IMG/VR virus record: IMGVR_UViG_3300038558_000015
Coordinates: 1 to 47,883 of that record
Length of the DNA stretch: 47,883 bases
Reading direction: 5' to 3' (one strand)
Source: a virus
Of the stretch, positions 25,781 through 33,853 are shown one piece after another. The notes below the pieces were generated by a model, which saw only the letters and a program-made list of their open reading frames with translations, had not been told where the DNA came from and made no database searches. The translations under genes were made by a program, and so were the position numbers. Position 1 is the first letter of the stretch. Each line of letters starts with the position of its first letter.

Positions 25781-26200
25781 CTATGCCAGTCTAATAATTG
25801 CGTTCTCTGCGTCCGGTATAGGAAATGTTACTATAAAGCTTCCGTTTACGGTAGGTCTTAGCATTCCAAAATCCAGAACAGCCACTGACCTATTAGCTTG
25901 TGTTGCATTATAAATAAGCGCTGCACGCGCGCTGAAATCAGCTGCCGCCCAAGTTACATCCAGAAAATCAACCAACGCTACATTGTTCAGGATCGTCGGT
26001 AGCGCGACTGTCAGCGTCTCGCCCCCCGCTACGTACCCTGTTCCAGAAACCTCTCCAGAGGCTGTGTAGGCCGTTGTAAGCGTGTTTAGAGTGGCGCTTT
26101 CTAGATAGAGCGCAATCTTGAATGTATGAGTTCCAAAGATGTGAACTCCTTGTAATAGTTCTTGCCTGAAAGAATTGGTTATTGCTTGGGTGATTGCCAT
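25781..26200 (-). CDS. Phage structural protein
   Basis: 139 residues opening AITQAITNSFRQELLQGVHI, then HTFKIALYLESATLN, GEVSGTGYVAGGETL, WAAADFSARAALIYN and a strand ending VTFPIPDAENAIIRLA. I recognise this layout from small structural genes of many phages. It is the probable paralogue of the gene just downstream, with a six-base gap between them. It overlaps the 82-residue gene upstream by 22 bases. Confidence 0.7.
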   Translation of the reverse strand: MAITQAITNSFRQELLQGVHIFGTHTFKIALYLESATLNTLTTAYTASGEVSGTGYVAGGETLTVALPTILNNVALVDFLDVTWAAADFSARAALIYNATQANRSVAVLDFGMLRPTVNGSFIVTFPIPDAENAIIRLA

Positions 26201-26427
26201 TTTGCGCGCTCGGTTGCCATGCCTATTCTTATATATTCAGCAATGATACTTTTGATGTTTTCTCGGAAGGCGTAGGCTTGCTCACGTATTTCCGGTATTG
26301 ATTTGTCTGAAACAAGTAGAATAGTATTAACTGCTTTTTCAGCAAGAAGCTCGGGCTCCCTACTGGATACAGACTTGATGACGATAACATTTCCGATCTT
26401 AACGTCATTATACTTCTTCCTGCGCAC
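26179..26427 (-). CDS. Hypothetical protein, GTG start
   Basis: The start is set by a perfect GGAGG at 26434-26438, six bases before GTG 26425-26427. The longer frame from 26511 would hide this site and overlap more of the upstream gene. The product is about 82 residues with strand-helix composition (KIGNVIVIKSV, then a helix EIREQAYAFRENIKSIIAEY). No family is known to me. Confidence 0.65.
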   Translation of the reverse strand: MRRKKYNDVKIGNVIVIKSVSSREPELLAEKAVNTILLVSDKSIPEIREQAYAFRENIKSIIAEYIRIGMATERAKWQSPKQ

Positions 26428-26620
26428 GCCGTTCCTCCAGCTCAAGGAGAAGGTCTCGTATCTTAGATAGGGCAGATTCCATAGGCTCTCCCATTTTAAT
26501 CTCCTTTCCAAGCTCCAAGCTTATATCTGAGATTTCACGAAACAACCTATTACAATAAGATTCTTTAGGCTGACCAAACATTCCTCCATCTTCTTGCATC
26601 TTCAGGTAATATTTGTTCAT
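26408..26620 (-). CDS. Small helical hypothetical protein
   Basis: 70 residues with GGAAG upstream of ATG. A helical C-terminal half (MESALSKIRDLLLELEERRA) overlaps the next gene by 20 bases. Acidic, no membrane helix. Unknown function within the adaptor/tail region. Confidence 0.65.
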   Translation of the reverse strand: MNKYYLKMQEDGGMFGQPKESYCNRLFREISDISLELGKEIKMGEPMESALSKIRDLLLELEERRAQEEV

Positions 26621-26621
26621 A

Positions 26622-27257
26622 TTATGTTCTTCCTATCTGTGGCTCAGGGGACTTAAATGCATCAGGCGGTCTATTCTGACCTTCTGCCATAAGTTTCAGT
26701 CTAACGATAGCTTCCTGATAATTTTCATTGTATGTTTGAAACATATCTGGATCGCCCTTTTCGTATCTATATGCCTCAATTAGAGAACCATAGAGAAGGG
26801 CGTTTTCTGCATTATCTCCAAGCCAGTTCGTTGAGCTAGTAACAATAGACTCCGGTTTATAAATATAATGAAGTTCTGTTGTATATGTGTTATCTGGAGT
26901 AGGTCCTACAATGAATGTGTTTTGATCGAACATAGCATAATAACGTGGCCTCCCCTGAACCGAAGCGCTTGGAAAAGCGGCCCGGATAAAACTCACGTCT
27001 TTAGGAAAAAGAAACGATTGAGAGCCAGAATCTGTGACACTCAATTCCAAAGGGGACCAAAAATCTGTAGGCAGGGTAAGATATTGATTGCCAGTAACGA
27101 AATTACTGGTCGCATTCTTTTGCAGGAATTGAAGCTGAACAGCTCTATAGATACGTTCTTCAGCTAACTTCACAATATTGGGAATATTAGCAACGAAAGT
27201 TGATTCGTTGTTCTCTAGGTAATCCTGAATAAGTTGCGAAAGCGTAGCATAATTCAT
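26622..27257 (-). CDS. Head-tail or tail adaptor protein
   Basis: 211 residues. The N-terminal helical part (YATLSQLIQDYLENNESTF) and IPNIVKLAEERIYRAVQLQF are followed by LTLPTDFWSPLEL, RPRYYAMFDQNTFIVGPTPD and a helix around NALLYGSLIEAYRYEKGDPD. This order is typical of phage adaptor/tail-tube-A-like proteins that sit under the portal. The closing helices AYRYEKGDPDMFQTYNENY fit as well. It overlaps the upstream gene by one base. A structural role is likely; the exact ring is not certain. Confidence 0.72.
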   Translation of the reverse strand: MNYATLSQLIQDYLENNESTFVANIPNIVKLAEERIYRAVQLQFLQKNATSNFVTGNQYLTLPTDFWSPLELSVTDSGSQSFLFPKDVSFIRAAFPSASVQGRPRYYAMFDQNTFIVGPTPDNTYTTELHYIYKPESIVTSSTNWLGDNAENALLYGSLIEAYRYEKGDPDMFQTYNENYQEAIVRLKLMAEGQNRPPDAFKSPEPQIGRT

Positions 27258-27910
27258 TATCGCTTCGGAGGCTTACCACCATGGATATAGCCGCCGCCTC
27301 TATATTTCTTAACCTTCCCGCCCTTACGAAGACCAACCTGGACTCCAGAACTAGGACCAGCTCTAGTTTTACGTTGTTCTGGATAATCCGCAGAGGTATA
27401 GACTTTTGGCTCATTTATTTGAGGATCAAGATAGCTTCTTAAGCCAAGCAATCTATGAGGAGTCATATTCAGGAGAAAGTCTCCAACGTCGCCACCTCTT
27501 TTCATTCTCATAGGAGCGCGCGGCCTCATCATTGGCATGCCGCCGCCAGCTGGCATAAGCGTAGAGATACCTTGCCGGCCCATTCGATTAACGCCAGAAG
27601 CAGGACCGCCCATCTGCATTCTTTTAGCCTTGCTTCTACTTGGCTTTGGATAATTTCTTGGTTCTTCTATAGCAAAATATTGACCATTGTCATTACTTTC
27701 CGCTATATCATACGTAGGTTTATCCCCTTTATTGTAACCTACCTTTCCGCCGCGGGCCAATCTTTTTGATTTTGATCCAACCTTACCGCCGCCCATCATT
27801 CTATGAGGTTTATAATTTCCTATATCTGATGCAGGTTTAGCACTAGGACTAATCTTAGTCTTGCTAATTCCTATCTTTCCTCCAGATTCCATTCTCTTCT
27901 TATGGGGCAT
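27257..27910 (-). CDS. Basic Gly/Lys-rich repeat protein
   Basis: 217 residues, strongly basic, with at least six copies of a short motif of form [KR]x(1-2)GGxV: RMESGGKIG, MMGGGKVGSK, LARGGKVGYN, RMKRGGDVGD, LRKGGKVKKY and GGGYIHGGK. One central segment is less repetitive (LLNMTPHRLLGLRSYLDPQ). The composition suggests binding to nucleic acid or to acidic protein surfaces. Related motifs occur in the 451-residue and 76-residue proteins of this operon. Function unknown. It overlaps both neighbours by one base. Confidence 0.65.
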   Translation of the reverse strand: MPHKKRMESGGKIGISKTKISPSAKPASDIGNYKPHRMMGGGKVGSKSKRLARGGKVGYNKGDKPTYDIAESNDNGQYFAIEEPRNYPKPSRSKAKRMQMGGPASGVNRMGRQGISTLMPAGGGMPMMRPRAPMRMKRGGDVGDFLLNMTPHRLLGLRSYLDPQINEPKVYTSADYPEQRKTRAGPSSGVQVGLRKGGKVKKYRGGGYIHGGKPPKR

Positions 27911-28230
27911 TAATATCTCACATTCGCTTGGCCTTGTTTGGCGCTTATGAGTGTAGCAGGGTTTCCAACAGGTTGAAACCCATTTAACGATCTCATTTGA
28001 TCAAATTCAACGCTGTCAGTACGTGGATCATAGACATTCTGAGGGTCTACAATTCTTACTTCACTAAGAAAGTTCTGAGGATGATCTACATCGAAGCATT
28101 CATCGCAGACGCGGTTATTTACCAACCTTCCTTGGATAGTTTCTGAAACTAACTCTCTTAATAATTTTTCATGTCCGCATCGGTCGCAAATACCTGGAAC
28201 ATAATGACCCTTAACATAAACTCTTGTCAT
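27910..28230 (-). CDS. Zinc-ribbon-type hypothetical protein
   Basis: The start at 28230 overlaps the upstream stop in a TAATG arrangement, giving 106 residues; the longer frame from 28254 is less likely. CDRCGH and CDECF form two CxxC knuckles about 33 residues apart, consistent with a zinc ribbon. The rest is polar. It stands between an adaptor gene and the basic repeat protein. It may be a small virion or assembly factor. Confidence 0.68.
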   Translation of the reverse strand: MTRVYVKGHYVPGICDRCGHEKLLRELVSETIQGRLVNNRVCDECFDVDHPQNFLSEVRIVDPQNVYDPRTDSVEFDQMRSLNGFQPVGNPATLISAKQGQANVRY

Positions 28231-28907
28231 TAGCGTCCCGGCCTTCTGTTCCAAAGACCAATGAAGAAAGATTCCCTTCCGCGATCCTCCGATTGAGCCC
28301 GTTGCAATTCTTCTTCATACATAAGCTTAAGGGCTGTAAGACGATCCATTGGAAGCTCAGGGTTTTTTAATGCAAGCTGATAGGCGAGCCCGGCTGTGAA
28401 CGCGTGAAGAAATCGGAACGGCAAGTCCATTGTGTTAAGCGGCGTGCCAGCGTCCTGTATCCGCCTGAGACGCCAGTAGACGAGTGTGTAGGCCCGATCT
28501 GGAACCGGCCATAGGTTAATCCTAGGAAAATCCACGAGCCTTTCCACCCATCCTTGTAGGGGGCGGCCCGTCTGTGTCTTGTTATGGATTTGCGCATATG
28601 TCCCGACACCTATTCTTTCCAGATAGTAATCTGTGCTGGAGTCGTCCCTAACAACAAACCGGATGACATCGACAGTGTCAGCCGGAAAATCATATTGAGC
28701 ATCATTGGCAACTAACGATATTGTTCCGCTATCAATCATCCAAAGGTTAATACCTCTGTTCGCCCATTCGCTTGTGAGAAAGTTCATGGAGCGAGAAGCA
28801 GAATCCCACTGATACCCTGATCTTAATTCGAAGCCAGCTCTAGAGGCTGCTTCTTCCATTATTTCTAGGACATTTGGAGAGAACGCAGTGGTGCCACTAG
28901 TTGTCAT
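28230..28907 (-). CDS. P22 gp4-like head completion/adaptor protein
   Basis: 225 residues. The helical start (PNVLEIMEEAASRAGFELRS), then GYQWDSASRSMNFLTSEWANRGINLW, FPADTVDVIRF and a strand-helix end with WPVPDRAYTLVYWRLRRIQD fit the tail accessory factor family that binds below the portal (P22 gp4 type). Its position between capsid and tail genes agrees. Assignment is by pattern recognition, not search. Confidence 0.75.
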   Translation of the reverse strand: MTTSGTTAFSPNVLEIMEEAASRAGFELRSGYQWDSASRSMNFLTSEWANRGINLWMIDSGTISLVANDAQYDFPADTVDVIRFVVRDDSSTDYYLERIGVGTYAQIHNKTQTGRPLQGWVERLVDFPRINLWPVPDRAYTLVYWRLRRIQDAGTPLNTMDLPFRFLHAFTAGLAYQLALKNPELPMDRLTALKLMYEEELQRAQSEDRGRESFFIGLWNRRPGR

Positions 28908-28921
28908 AGTGGCTCCTCATT

Positions 28922-29146
28922 TTACTTGCCAGCGGGCAAGATCGGTTTCGCCGTTATTCTACCAATAAGGACAAGGGCTGCGCCTACCGCCGTCATCAGT
29001 TGATCAAATATGCTGGCCGCCTCATCAGGAACAGTAGCATCAGCCTGAACTCCGAAGAGTTGAAGAACAAGAATAACGCCGCCCCAAAGAGTCTTTGAGG
29101 AAACTAGATTCTTTATAACTCCAAATATTTTACCAAAGTCTTTCAT
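28922..29146 (-). CDS. Holin-like two-helix membrane protein
   Basis: The Met at 29146 gives 74 residues; the frame also opens from 29338, but that would overlap the previous gene by 140 bases and add an unlikely basic leader. Two hydrophobic segments are visible, SKTLWGGVILVLQLFGVQ and FDQLMTAVGAALVLIGRITA, joined by an acidic loop. The KTLWGG start and GRIxAKP end are common in phage holins with two membrane helices. It could be the holin, with an endolysin encoded elsewhere. Confidence 0.62.
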   Translation of the reverse strand: MKDFGKIFGVIKNLVSSKTLWGGVILVLQLFGVQADATVPDEAASIFDQLMTAVGAALVLIGRITAKPILPAGK

Positions 29147-29198
29147 GCTGATCTTGTACCATAAATCCTCAGGCACGTCTATAGACGCAACTCTAAAG

Positions 29199-29429
29199 CT
29201 ATCTTCCTCGTTTGCGTCTGGGGACGCTTTCTCCAGCTTTTCTTGCTTCACTGAGGGCGATAGCAATAGCTTGATCTCTTGATTGGACTTTCGGCCCCTT
29301 TTTCGAGCCGGAATGGAGAGTTCCTTGTTTGAATTCATGCATCACCTTCTCTACCTTTCCGCCTTTCGCTCGCCTTTTCATAGGAGGCTTTGATATTTGA
29401 TTTCTCATTTGTGCTCTAGAGTATGCCAT
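29199..29429 (-). CDS. DUF6496-like small basic protein
   Basis: 76 residues. The core KVEKVMHEFKQGTLHSGS followed by VQSRDQAIAIALSEARKAG matches the short family I know as DUF6496, common in phages and bacteria and of unknown function. It is strongly basic and carries a RRAKGGKV motif like that of the 217-residue repeat protein. Directly adjacent to the upstream structural gene (end 29429, next gene 29430). Confidence 0.75.
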   Translation of the reverse strand: MAYSRAQMRNQISKPPMKRRAKGGKVEKVMHEFKQGTLHSGSKKGPKVQSRDQAIAIALSEARKAGESVPRRKRGR

Positions 29430-29774
29430 CTATGGAGCCTGTATATATTCGACAAATCCAGTCACTACGCTAGCGGCTGTAGCGCCGATCTGGAATGCTT
29501 CTCCATCCGCACCAATGAAATAGGGCTCGCCGCCGTCATAAGGGAACGGCAGAGTTTGGTTTTGTAGAATGCTGACAGAGGTTGTTAGGGCAGTCGTGGC
29601 TCTATAAAAGACAATAGCAGTCGCCGCAGTCACGCTCGTAATATACATACGATACACGCGGAACTTCTGACCCGCTACGCCGGCAATAACAGACAGAGGA
29701 TTTCCAATGCCTGTGCCAGTGACGTTCACCGTCCCTAAGGTGAAGTCCTTGTACCTTTTAGGCATCCAGGTCAT
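29430..29774 (-). CDS. Capsid-region structural protein
   Basis: 114 residues, strand-rich and low in charge (GTVNVTGTGIGNPLSVIAGV, FRVYRMYITSVTAATAIVFY). The composition and place after the capsid gene fit a decoration or head-tail component. No specific family is recognised. Confidence 0.62.
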   Translation of the reverse strand: MTWMPKRYKDFTLGTVNVTGTGIGNPLSVIAGVAGQKFRVYRMYITSVTAATAIVFYRATTALTTSVSILQNQTLPFPYDGGEPYFIGADGEAFQIGATAASVVTGFVEYIQAP

Positions 29775-29784
29775 GGCTTACCTC

Positions 29785-30237
29785 CTACGGAGTCAGGGCC
29801 ACAAGCGGCAGAATCATATCTGCAAAAAATGTCGCTGCGCCCACTGCGCTAGAGCCTCCAGTCTGTGTAATTCTGACGTGAAGTAACCCTCCGGCTGGAA
29901 ATGAAGTAAAATCAGCCGCAGCCGCGCTAACTAATGTATGATTATAAACGCCAATTGCTTTCACAGTAGTAGAAGCAACATATTGAGCGCCGCCGGCTAC
30001 GTTACCTACCGTAATCAATGCATCCGTAACGGCTTCGAATGCCGTTGTAGTATGAGTTCTTAAATGCTCGATTGAAGCTCCTTCTGGGACTTCAAGAGTA
30101 AAATCAGTCGTAGCCTGTGCCGGAACAGTAATCGTCAATCTACGAGCTACTTGTGCCGCGCAATTGATCGATTCCTCTCCCTCAACGGCCATACCCTGCT
30201 TAGAGCAAATAGGTCCTGACCAATGTGAAGCGCCCAT
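29785..30237 (-). CDS. Probable capsid decoration protein
   Basis: 150 residues with an Ala/Thr/Val-rich beta pattern (RLTITVPAQATTDFTLEVPE, then HVRITQTGGSSAVGAATFFA). It lies three bases downstream of the major capsid gene, a usual place for decoration proteins. Function is inferred from composition and position. Confidence 0.62.
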   Translation of the reverse strand: MGASHWSGPICSKQGMAVEGEESINCAAQVARRLTITVPAQATTDFTLEVPEGASIEHLRTHTTTAFEAVTDALITVGNVAGGAQYVASTTVKAIGVYNHTLVSAAAADFTSFPAGGLLHVRITQTGGSSAVGAATFFADMILPLVALTP

Positions 30238-30240
30238 CTA

Positions 30241-31143
30241 TTAACTCCCGCCGCTAGAACCATAACCCCCGAGAGGATCGGTCGCACCGAATGAATACCG
30301 CTCTCTAGACTTATACTTCATGTTGCCAGTATCGAAGTCCACCTCAGAGCCAGTCTTGATCGCCACTCTGTTGAACATCTTGAACCCGCCAGGAACATCG
30401 GTCAGAAGGAACCAAGCATTCGTATCCGTGAAGTAATGATTAACGCAGTAACCCTCAGGGATCGTGCCAAGTTGCCTCATTGCATTCGGATCATTGTCAG
30501 AAGTCGCAACCCGAAGTTTCGACGTGAGAATTCTTTCCGCCGTAAAGAGCAGAGCAGGCGGAACCGCCAACTTTCTTGGTCTAGCCGCAATAAGAAGCCC
30601 GCGTTCGTCCGTCCAGGCTGCAATTGCGATCGAAGCATTCTCAAGCGCCGTTTCGCTAAGGTCAGCCGCAACCCGATTGCTAAGCGTACCCCCAGAGATG
30701 AGCGGGTGGGCCGTGCTAAAGAGCGTGACGCCATCGCCCGTTTGGAAGGTCGTGAAGCCATCATTGAAGGTTGCCGCGGCCCTCACTTGCTTAGTGTGAG
30801 CCATAGACCGGGCCAACGCTTTGGTATATCTGCTAGAAAGACTTCCGTAGAGATTATCTTCGAACGCTTCCTCGGTTAGAGCGAAGCCTTGAGCAATCGT
30901 AACGTGCGTGTATCTAGCCGTCCATGCTTCCTGAGCGTTGTCATAATCAACCGGAGAGCCTTCAAGCTTAACTCCAGCCGCCTTAAATCCGCCTAATTTT
31001 TGCTCTTCTTCGAAGGCCCGTTCCGAACTATCCATTTCGTATAGTTCAGTATGCTCTTCGGTATATTTCTTGTATTCAAGACCAAAGAGTTTATTAAGTC
31101 CAGGAACAAGTTCTTTAAGTAATTGTGCTCTACTAATTGCCAT
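30241..31143 (-). CDS. Major capsid protein
   Basis: 300 residues. It opens AISRAQLLKELVPGLNKLFG. It contains an acidic E-loop-like region (SSERAFEEEQKLGGFKAAGV), the segment TIAQGFALTEEAFEDNLYG and SMAHTKQVRAAATFNDGFTT, and ends RERYSFGATDPLGGYGSSGG. These features and the position downstream of scaffold and portal match HK97-fold capsid proteins of environmental phages. It should form the head shell. No protease gene is seen, so maturation may not need a separate phage protease. Confidence 0.85.
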   Translation of the reverse strand: MAISRAQLLKELVPGLNKLFGLEYKKYTEEHTELYEMDSSERAFEEEQKLGGFKAAGVKLEGSPVDYDNAQEAWTARYTHVTIAQGFALTEEAFEDNLYGSLSSRYTKALARSMAHTKQVRAAATFNDGFTTFQTGDGVTLFSTAHPLISGGTLSNRVAADLSETALENASIAIAAWTDERGLLIAARPRKLAVPPALLFTAERILTSKLRVATSDNDPNAMRQLGTIPEGYCVNHYFTDTNAWFLLTDVPGGFKMFNRVAIKTGSEVDFDTGNMKYKSRERYSFGATDPLGGYGSSGGS

Positions 31144-31146
31144 CTA

Positions 31147-31758
31147 TTATATCCCCGTCGCCGTTCTCCAGGTGGGGATATTGAAGACCACAATCAGATT
31201 AGTGAACGCATCCCCAATCGCGTCACCGGCACCTCTAGAAAAGTCCACAACCTTAACAGGAAGAGTAGCAGTAGCCGCCTCAGTCGCAGTATCAAGTTGA
31301 AGACCGGAATTACCTATCGTTCCCGTAGGCTCGGCCGTTTGAATAATACCCGCATTGTTAAAGAGGAACGTTTGAGCCGCGGCACCATTAGCCTGAAGTA
31401 AATATCTTTGGTCAGGATCGGCCGTCACAAAAGCATCAATGTTCTCAGAGTTGGGAGGCGTAATGCCTCCAGGGTAATAATGGTTCCAAGTTGGCTGTCG
31501 AGTATTCGGGTCCGTGTATTGGACACCCACAAGAACACCTAACCAACCATTTGCCGGAGCAGTAACCGTACTAGTCGTTGCCGTTCTAGTCGCATTAAAT
31601 CTTTCGATAAAACCAGTCGCTACGCCAATAACAGGATCGCCATTATCAATTCTAGTTGCATATCCTGCGGCGATCGTAAAATGATAGACCCCATGAGAAT
31701 AGGGCGCTCCCGTTACTCCAATAGGCTCAAAGCCGCGAGGTGCTGAAGTTAAAGCCAT
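31147..31758 (-). CDS. Capsid-associated protein
   Basis: 203 residues opening SAPRGFEPIGVTGAPYSHG, a head-gene signature I recognise from marine phages. The body is strand-rich, with GDPVIGVATGFIERFN, VLVGVQYTDPNTRQPTWNHY and a compact end. It sits between the scaffold group and the capsid gene with three-base gaps. A decoration or capsid-stabilising role is likely. Confidence 0.68.
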   Translation of the reverse strand: MALTSAPRGFEPIGVTGAPYSHGVYHFTIAAGYATRIDNGDPVIGVATGFIERFNATRTATTSTVTAPANGWLGVLVGVQYTDPNTRQPTWNHYYPGGITPPNSENIDAFVTADPDQRYLLQANGAAAQTFLFNNAGIIQTAEPTGTIGNSGLQLDTATEAATATLPVKVVDFSRGAGDAIGDAFTNLIVVFNIPTWRTATGI

Positions 31759-31761
31759 CTA

Positions 31762-32334
31762 TTAGTCTCTGCTCGATCCACTCTGTCTTACTGTTTGTTC
31801 CGAAAACAACGGCATACGTTTATCATTAAGTGTAAAGAGTGTTCTGTCAACTGCATCTATCTGATTTTGGTTCTTTCTTTTGTAGTATTCTTCGCGAGCT
31901 ATAATTATCTCTTCTGGAATTCTACAAAGAACTAAATCCCCAATTTCTATTGCATCTGATGTCTCAGATTCATAAACGCTCAATTCAGCTATTGCGCTAT
32001 AGGTAGGATCACTTGCTAATACAGGTCTCCAGCCCTCTCTCATCCTTGCGCCCCAATTAGTTGGATTCAGAACTCCCATAGTTGACTTAGCAACCCATCT
32101 ATGACGCCATCCAGGTATCATAGGAACGTCAGGAAGAATATTAGGCTCCTTGTAAGTCGCTACTCTAATATCTGACTTTCTATCATCATACTCACGTGGC
32201 TTTCTATTAACTTCATCTCTTTCTTCGGCATCTTCTAGATCAGTAACCTCATACGTATTGGTATGCCTTACGGACGTGGTTCTAGTTTGTTCCGCGCTTC
32301 TTTTCTCAAACGTCACTAAATCATCCTTACTCAT
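31762..32334 (-). CDS. Conserved head-region protein
   Basis: The Met at 32334 (MSKDDLV) has GGAG nine bases upstream and overlaps the scaffold stop by eight bases; a Met at 32349 is also possible. The product is about 190 residues. The best-looking block is PMIPGWRHRWVAKSTMG followed by NPTNWGARMREGWRPVLAS, a Trp/Arg pattern I recall from head genes of marine phages. The N-terminal third is charged. Role unknown; probably assembly related. Confidence 0.65.
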   Translation of the reverse strand: MSKDDLVTFEKRSAEQTRTTSVRHTNTYEVTDLEDAEERDEVNRKPREYDDRKSDIRVATYKEPNILPDVPMIPGWRHRWVAKSTMGVLNPTNWGARMREGWRPVLASDPTYSAIAELSVYESETSDAIEIGDLVLCRIPEEIIIAREEYYKRKNQNQIDAVDRTLFTLNDKRMPLFSEQTVRQSGSSRD

Positions 32335-33307
32335 CTTCACTTTCTCCATGAACTCTTACATATTCTTTTGCGTATTCTTTTGGATCAATTTTATTCTTTT
32401 CCAAGAACTTCACTGTCTGAGCGCTAATCTGAATAGAACGCGGTTTCTTGACCGTATTCCTGCTAACAGGAGCGACATTGCTTTTCCCTCCGCCCTTTCC
32501 AGCTGACTTCTTAAATTTCTCTGGAAATCTGGTTTTCATCTCAGCATCAATTCTTTTGTAATATTCATCTGATCCAGGATGAACTCCCTCATTACGCTCA
32601 ATATTATTAGCAAACAGAAGGGCATAGTTCGTCATATTGGGATCAACATCCTTACTTGCTCTAGGATCGCCGAACCAAGGATTATTTTTAGCCCAAGCCA
32701 CAGCCTTAGGGTCAGGTTGCCTTACGTTTGTTTTAGTTTCTCTTTTTTCTTCCTTATCGTCTGTTGCTATTTTGTTCTGAGTCTCAGAAGCTTGCTCAAG
32801 GAAGGCGTCAACTTTAACAAGTTCAGCAGTTAGCTTCCCGATGGCGGCATTGGCCTTAGCTAGAGCCTTTCCATCTCCCTCATCGTAGGCGCTAGCGACC
32901 GCCTCCTGAGCTGCCTCAAGCTCGGCCTCAATGCGCTTCTTATCATTTTCGAGGGCTTTCTTTTTAGAGTCAGAAACGCCGGCTCTGAGCTTTTGGTTCT
33001 CCTCGATAGCGTCTTTAGCTATCTTGGCAACCTTCATCATTTCCTCGTCGCGATCAAACCTTGCGCGGTCCTGAGCTGCTAGCTTTTCTTCTAATTCCTT
33101 AATCTTAGCTTTAGCTCTACGAGAGTATTTAGCCATCTCTTCTTCAAGAGATTCATTTTCGCCATCATCGTCTATTTCATCTTCTTCGTCGTTCGTAAAC
33201 TTACCAGTATCTGTATCAATTTCGAACATTTCCTCATCAATCTCAGTAACTTCTGGATCGATATCATCCTCAAAGAAAGTCTTATTTCCTCTCTGAACTC
33301 CTGCCAT
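32327..33307 (-). CDS. Scaffold-type assembly protein
   Basis: 326 residues, very rich in Glu, Asp and Lys. An acidic N-terminus (DPEVTEIDEEMFEIDTDTG) is followed by a long coiled coil at about 55-185. A more globular part contains AWAKNNPWFGDPRA, and a basic C-terminal helical tail (TVKFLEKNKIDPKEYAKEY) follows. Coiled coil, basic end and location directly before the capsid genes are the usual marks of phage scaffold proteins. Confidence 0.75.
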   Translation of the reverse strand: MAGVQRGNKTFFEDDIDPEVTEIDEEMFEIDTDTGKFTNDEEDEIDDDGENESLEEEMAKYSRRAKAKIKELEEKLAAQDRARFDRDEEMMKVAKIAKDAIEENQKLRAGVSDSKKKALENDKKRIEAELEAAQEAVASAYDEGDGKALAKANAAIGKLTAELVKVDAFLEQASETQNKIATDDKEEKRETKTNVRQPDPKAVAWAKNNPWFGDPRASKDVDPNMTNYALLFANNIERNEGVHPGSDEYYKRIDAEMKTRFPEKFKKSAGKGGGKSNVAPVSRNTVKKPRSIQISAQTVKFLEKNKIDPKEYAKEYVRVHGESEDE

Positions 33308-33672
33308 TAAACTCTCCTTATCATGCTTGCGTCTTCAATAACTGCATCAATGGCATCATCGTTTATCAAACGAAACTCCTGCCCAGCCAACTTAAATCTT
33401 GTTCCAGTATAACTTCTAAACATAACAAAATCTCCTACCTTGCACCATGGCCCGTTTGGAAATCTCTTAGTATCTGTATAGCAATCACTTCCTAACTCTA
33501 TTACCCTAGCAACAAGTTGAGCAACTTCTTCCCTACTTACGTGTTCATCGGGAAGATAAACGCCCTTCTCAGTAATTGCCGCCATGGTTGGTAATGCCAC
33601 GAGGATTTTGTATCCACATGGTTTTGGTATGTGCTTATCCTCTAATACTTCTTCATCACTATCAGACATCAT
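33307..33672 (-). CDS. GroES-like co-chaperonin
   Basis: 121 residues. PCGYKILVALP, then GVYLPDEHV, a small beta domain around VARVIELGSDCY, KVGDFVMFRSYTGTRF and a final INDDAIDAVIE follow the order of the GroES fold. The mobile loop that contacts GroEL would lie about residues 28-40 (MAAITEKGVYLPD). It sits between portal and scaffold/capsid genes. As with T4 gp31, it may adapt the host GroEL chamber for folding the capsid protein; that function is inferred. Confidence 0.8.
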   Translation of the reverse strand: MMSDSDEEVLEDKHIPKPCGYKILVALPTMAAITEKGVYLPDEHVSREEVAQLVARVIELGSDCYTDTKRFPNGPWCKVGDFVMFRSYTGTRFKLAGQEFRLINDDAIDAVIEDASMIRRV

Positions 33673-33853
33673 CTTCTTCGTCTTCTCGTTTCTTCTCTGC
33701 TTCTATAATTGACCTTATTATCCTAAAAGCCTCTAGTCGTCCAGCTATTCTCCTGTAGTCTTCCATGTTTCCGCAGATACCGTACACCATAGTGTGTTCG
33801 TCTCTGGAAATCTCATAATCCATAGACTTTAGTATATTATCAAGTTTTGTCAT
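33662..33853 (-). CDS. Small hypothetical protein
   Basis: 63 residues, mostly helical and acidic at the end (EAEKKREDEEDDV). It overlaps the portal gene upstream by 14 bases and the co-chaperonin gene by 11, which supports translation. No motif is known. Confidence 0.65.
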   Translation of the reverse strand: MTKLDNILKSMDYEISRDEHTMVYGICGNMEDYRRIAGRLEAFRIIRSIIEAEKKREDEEDDV

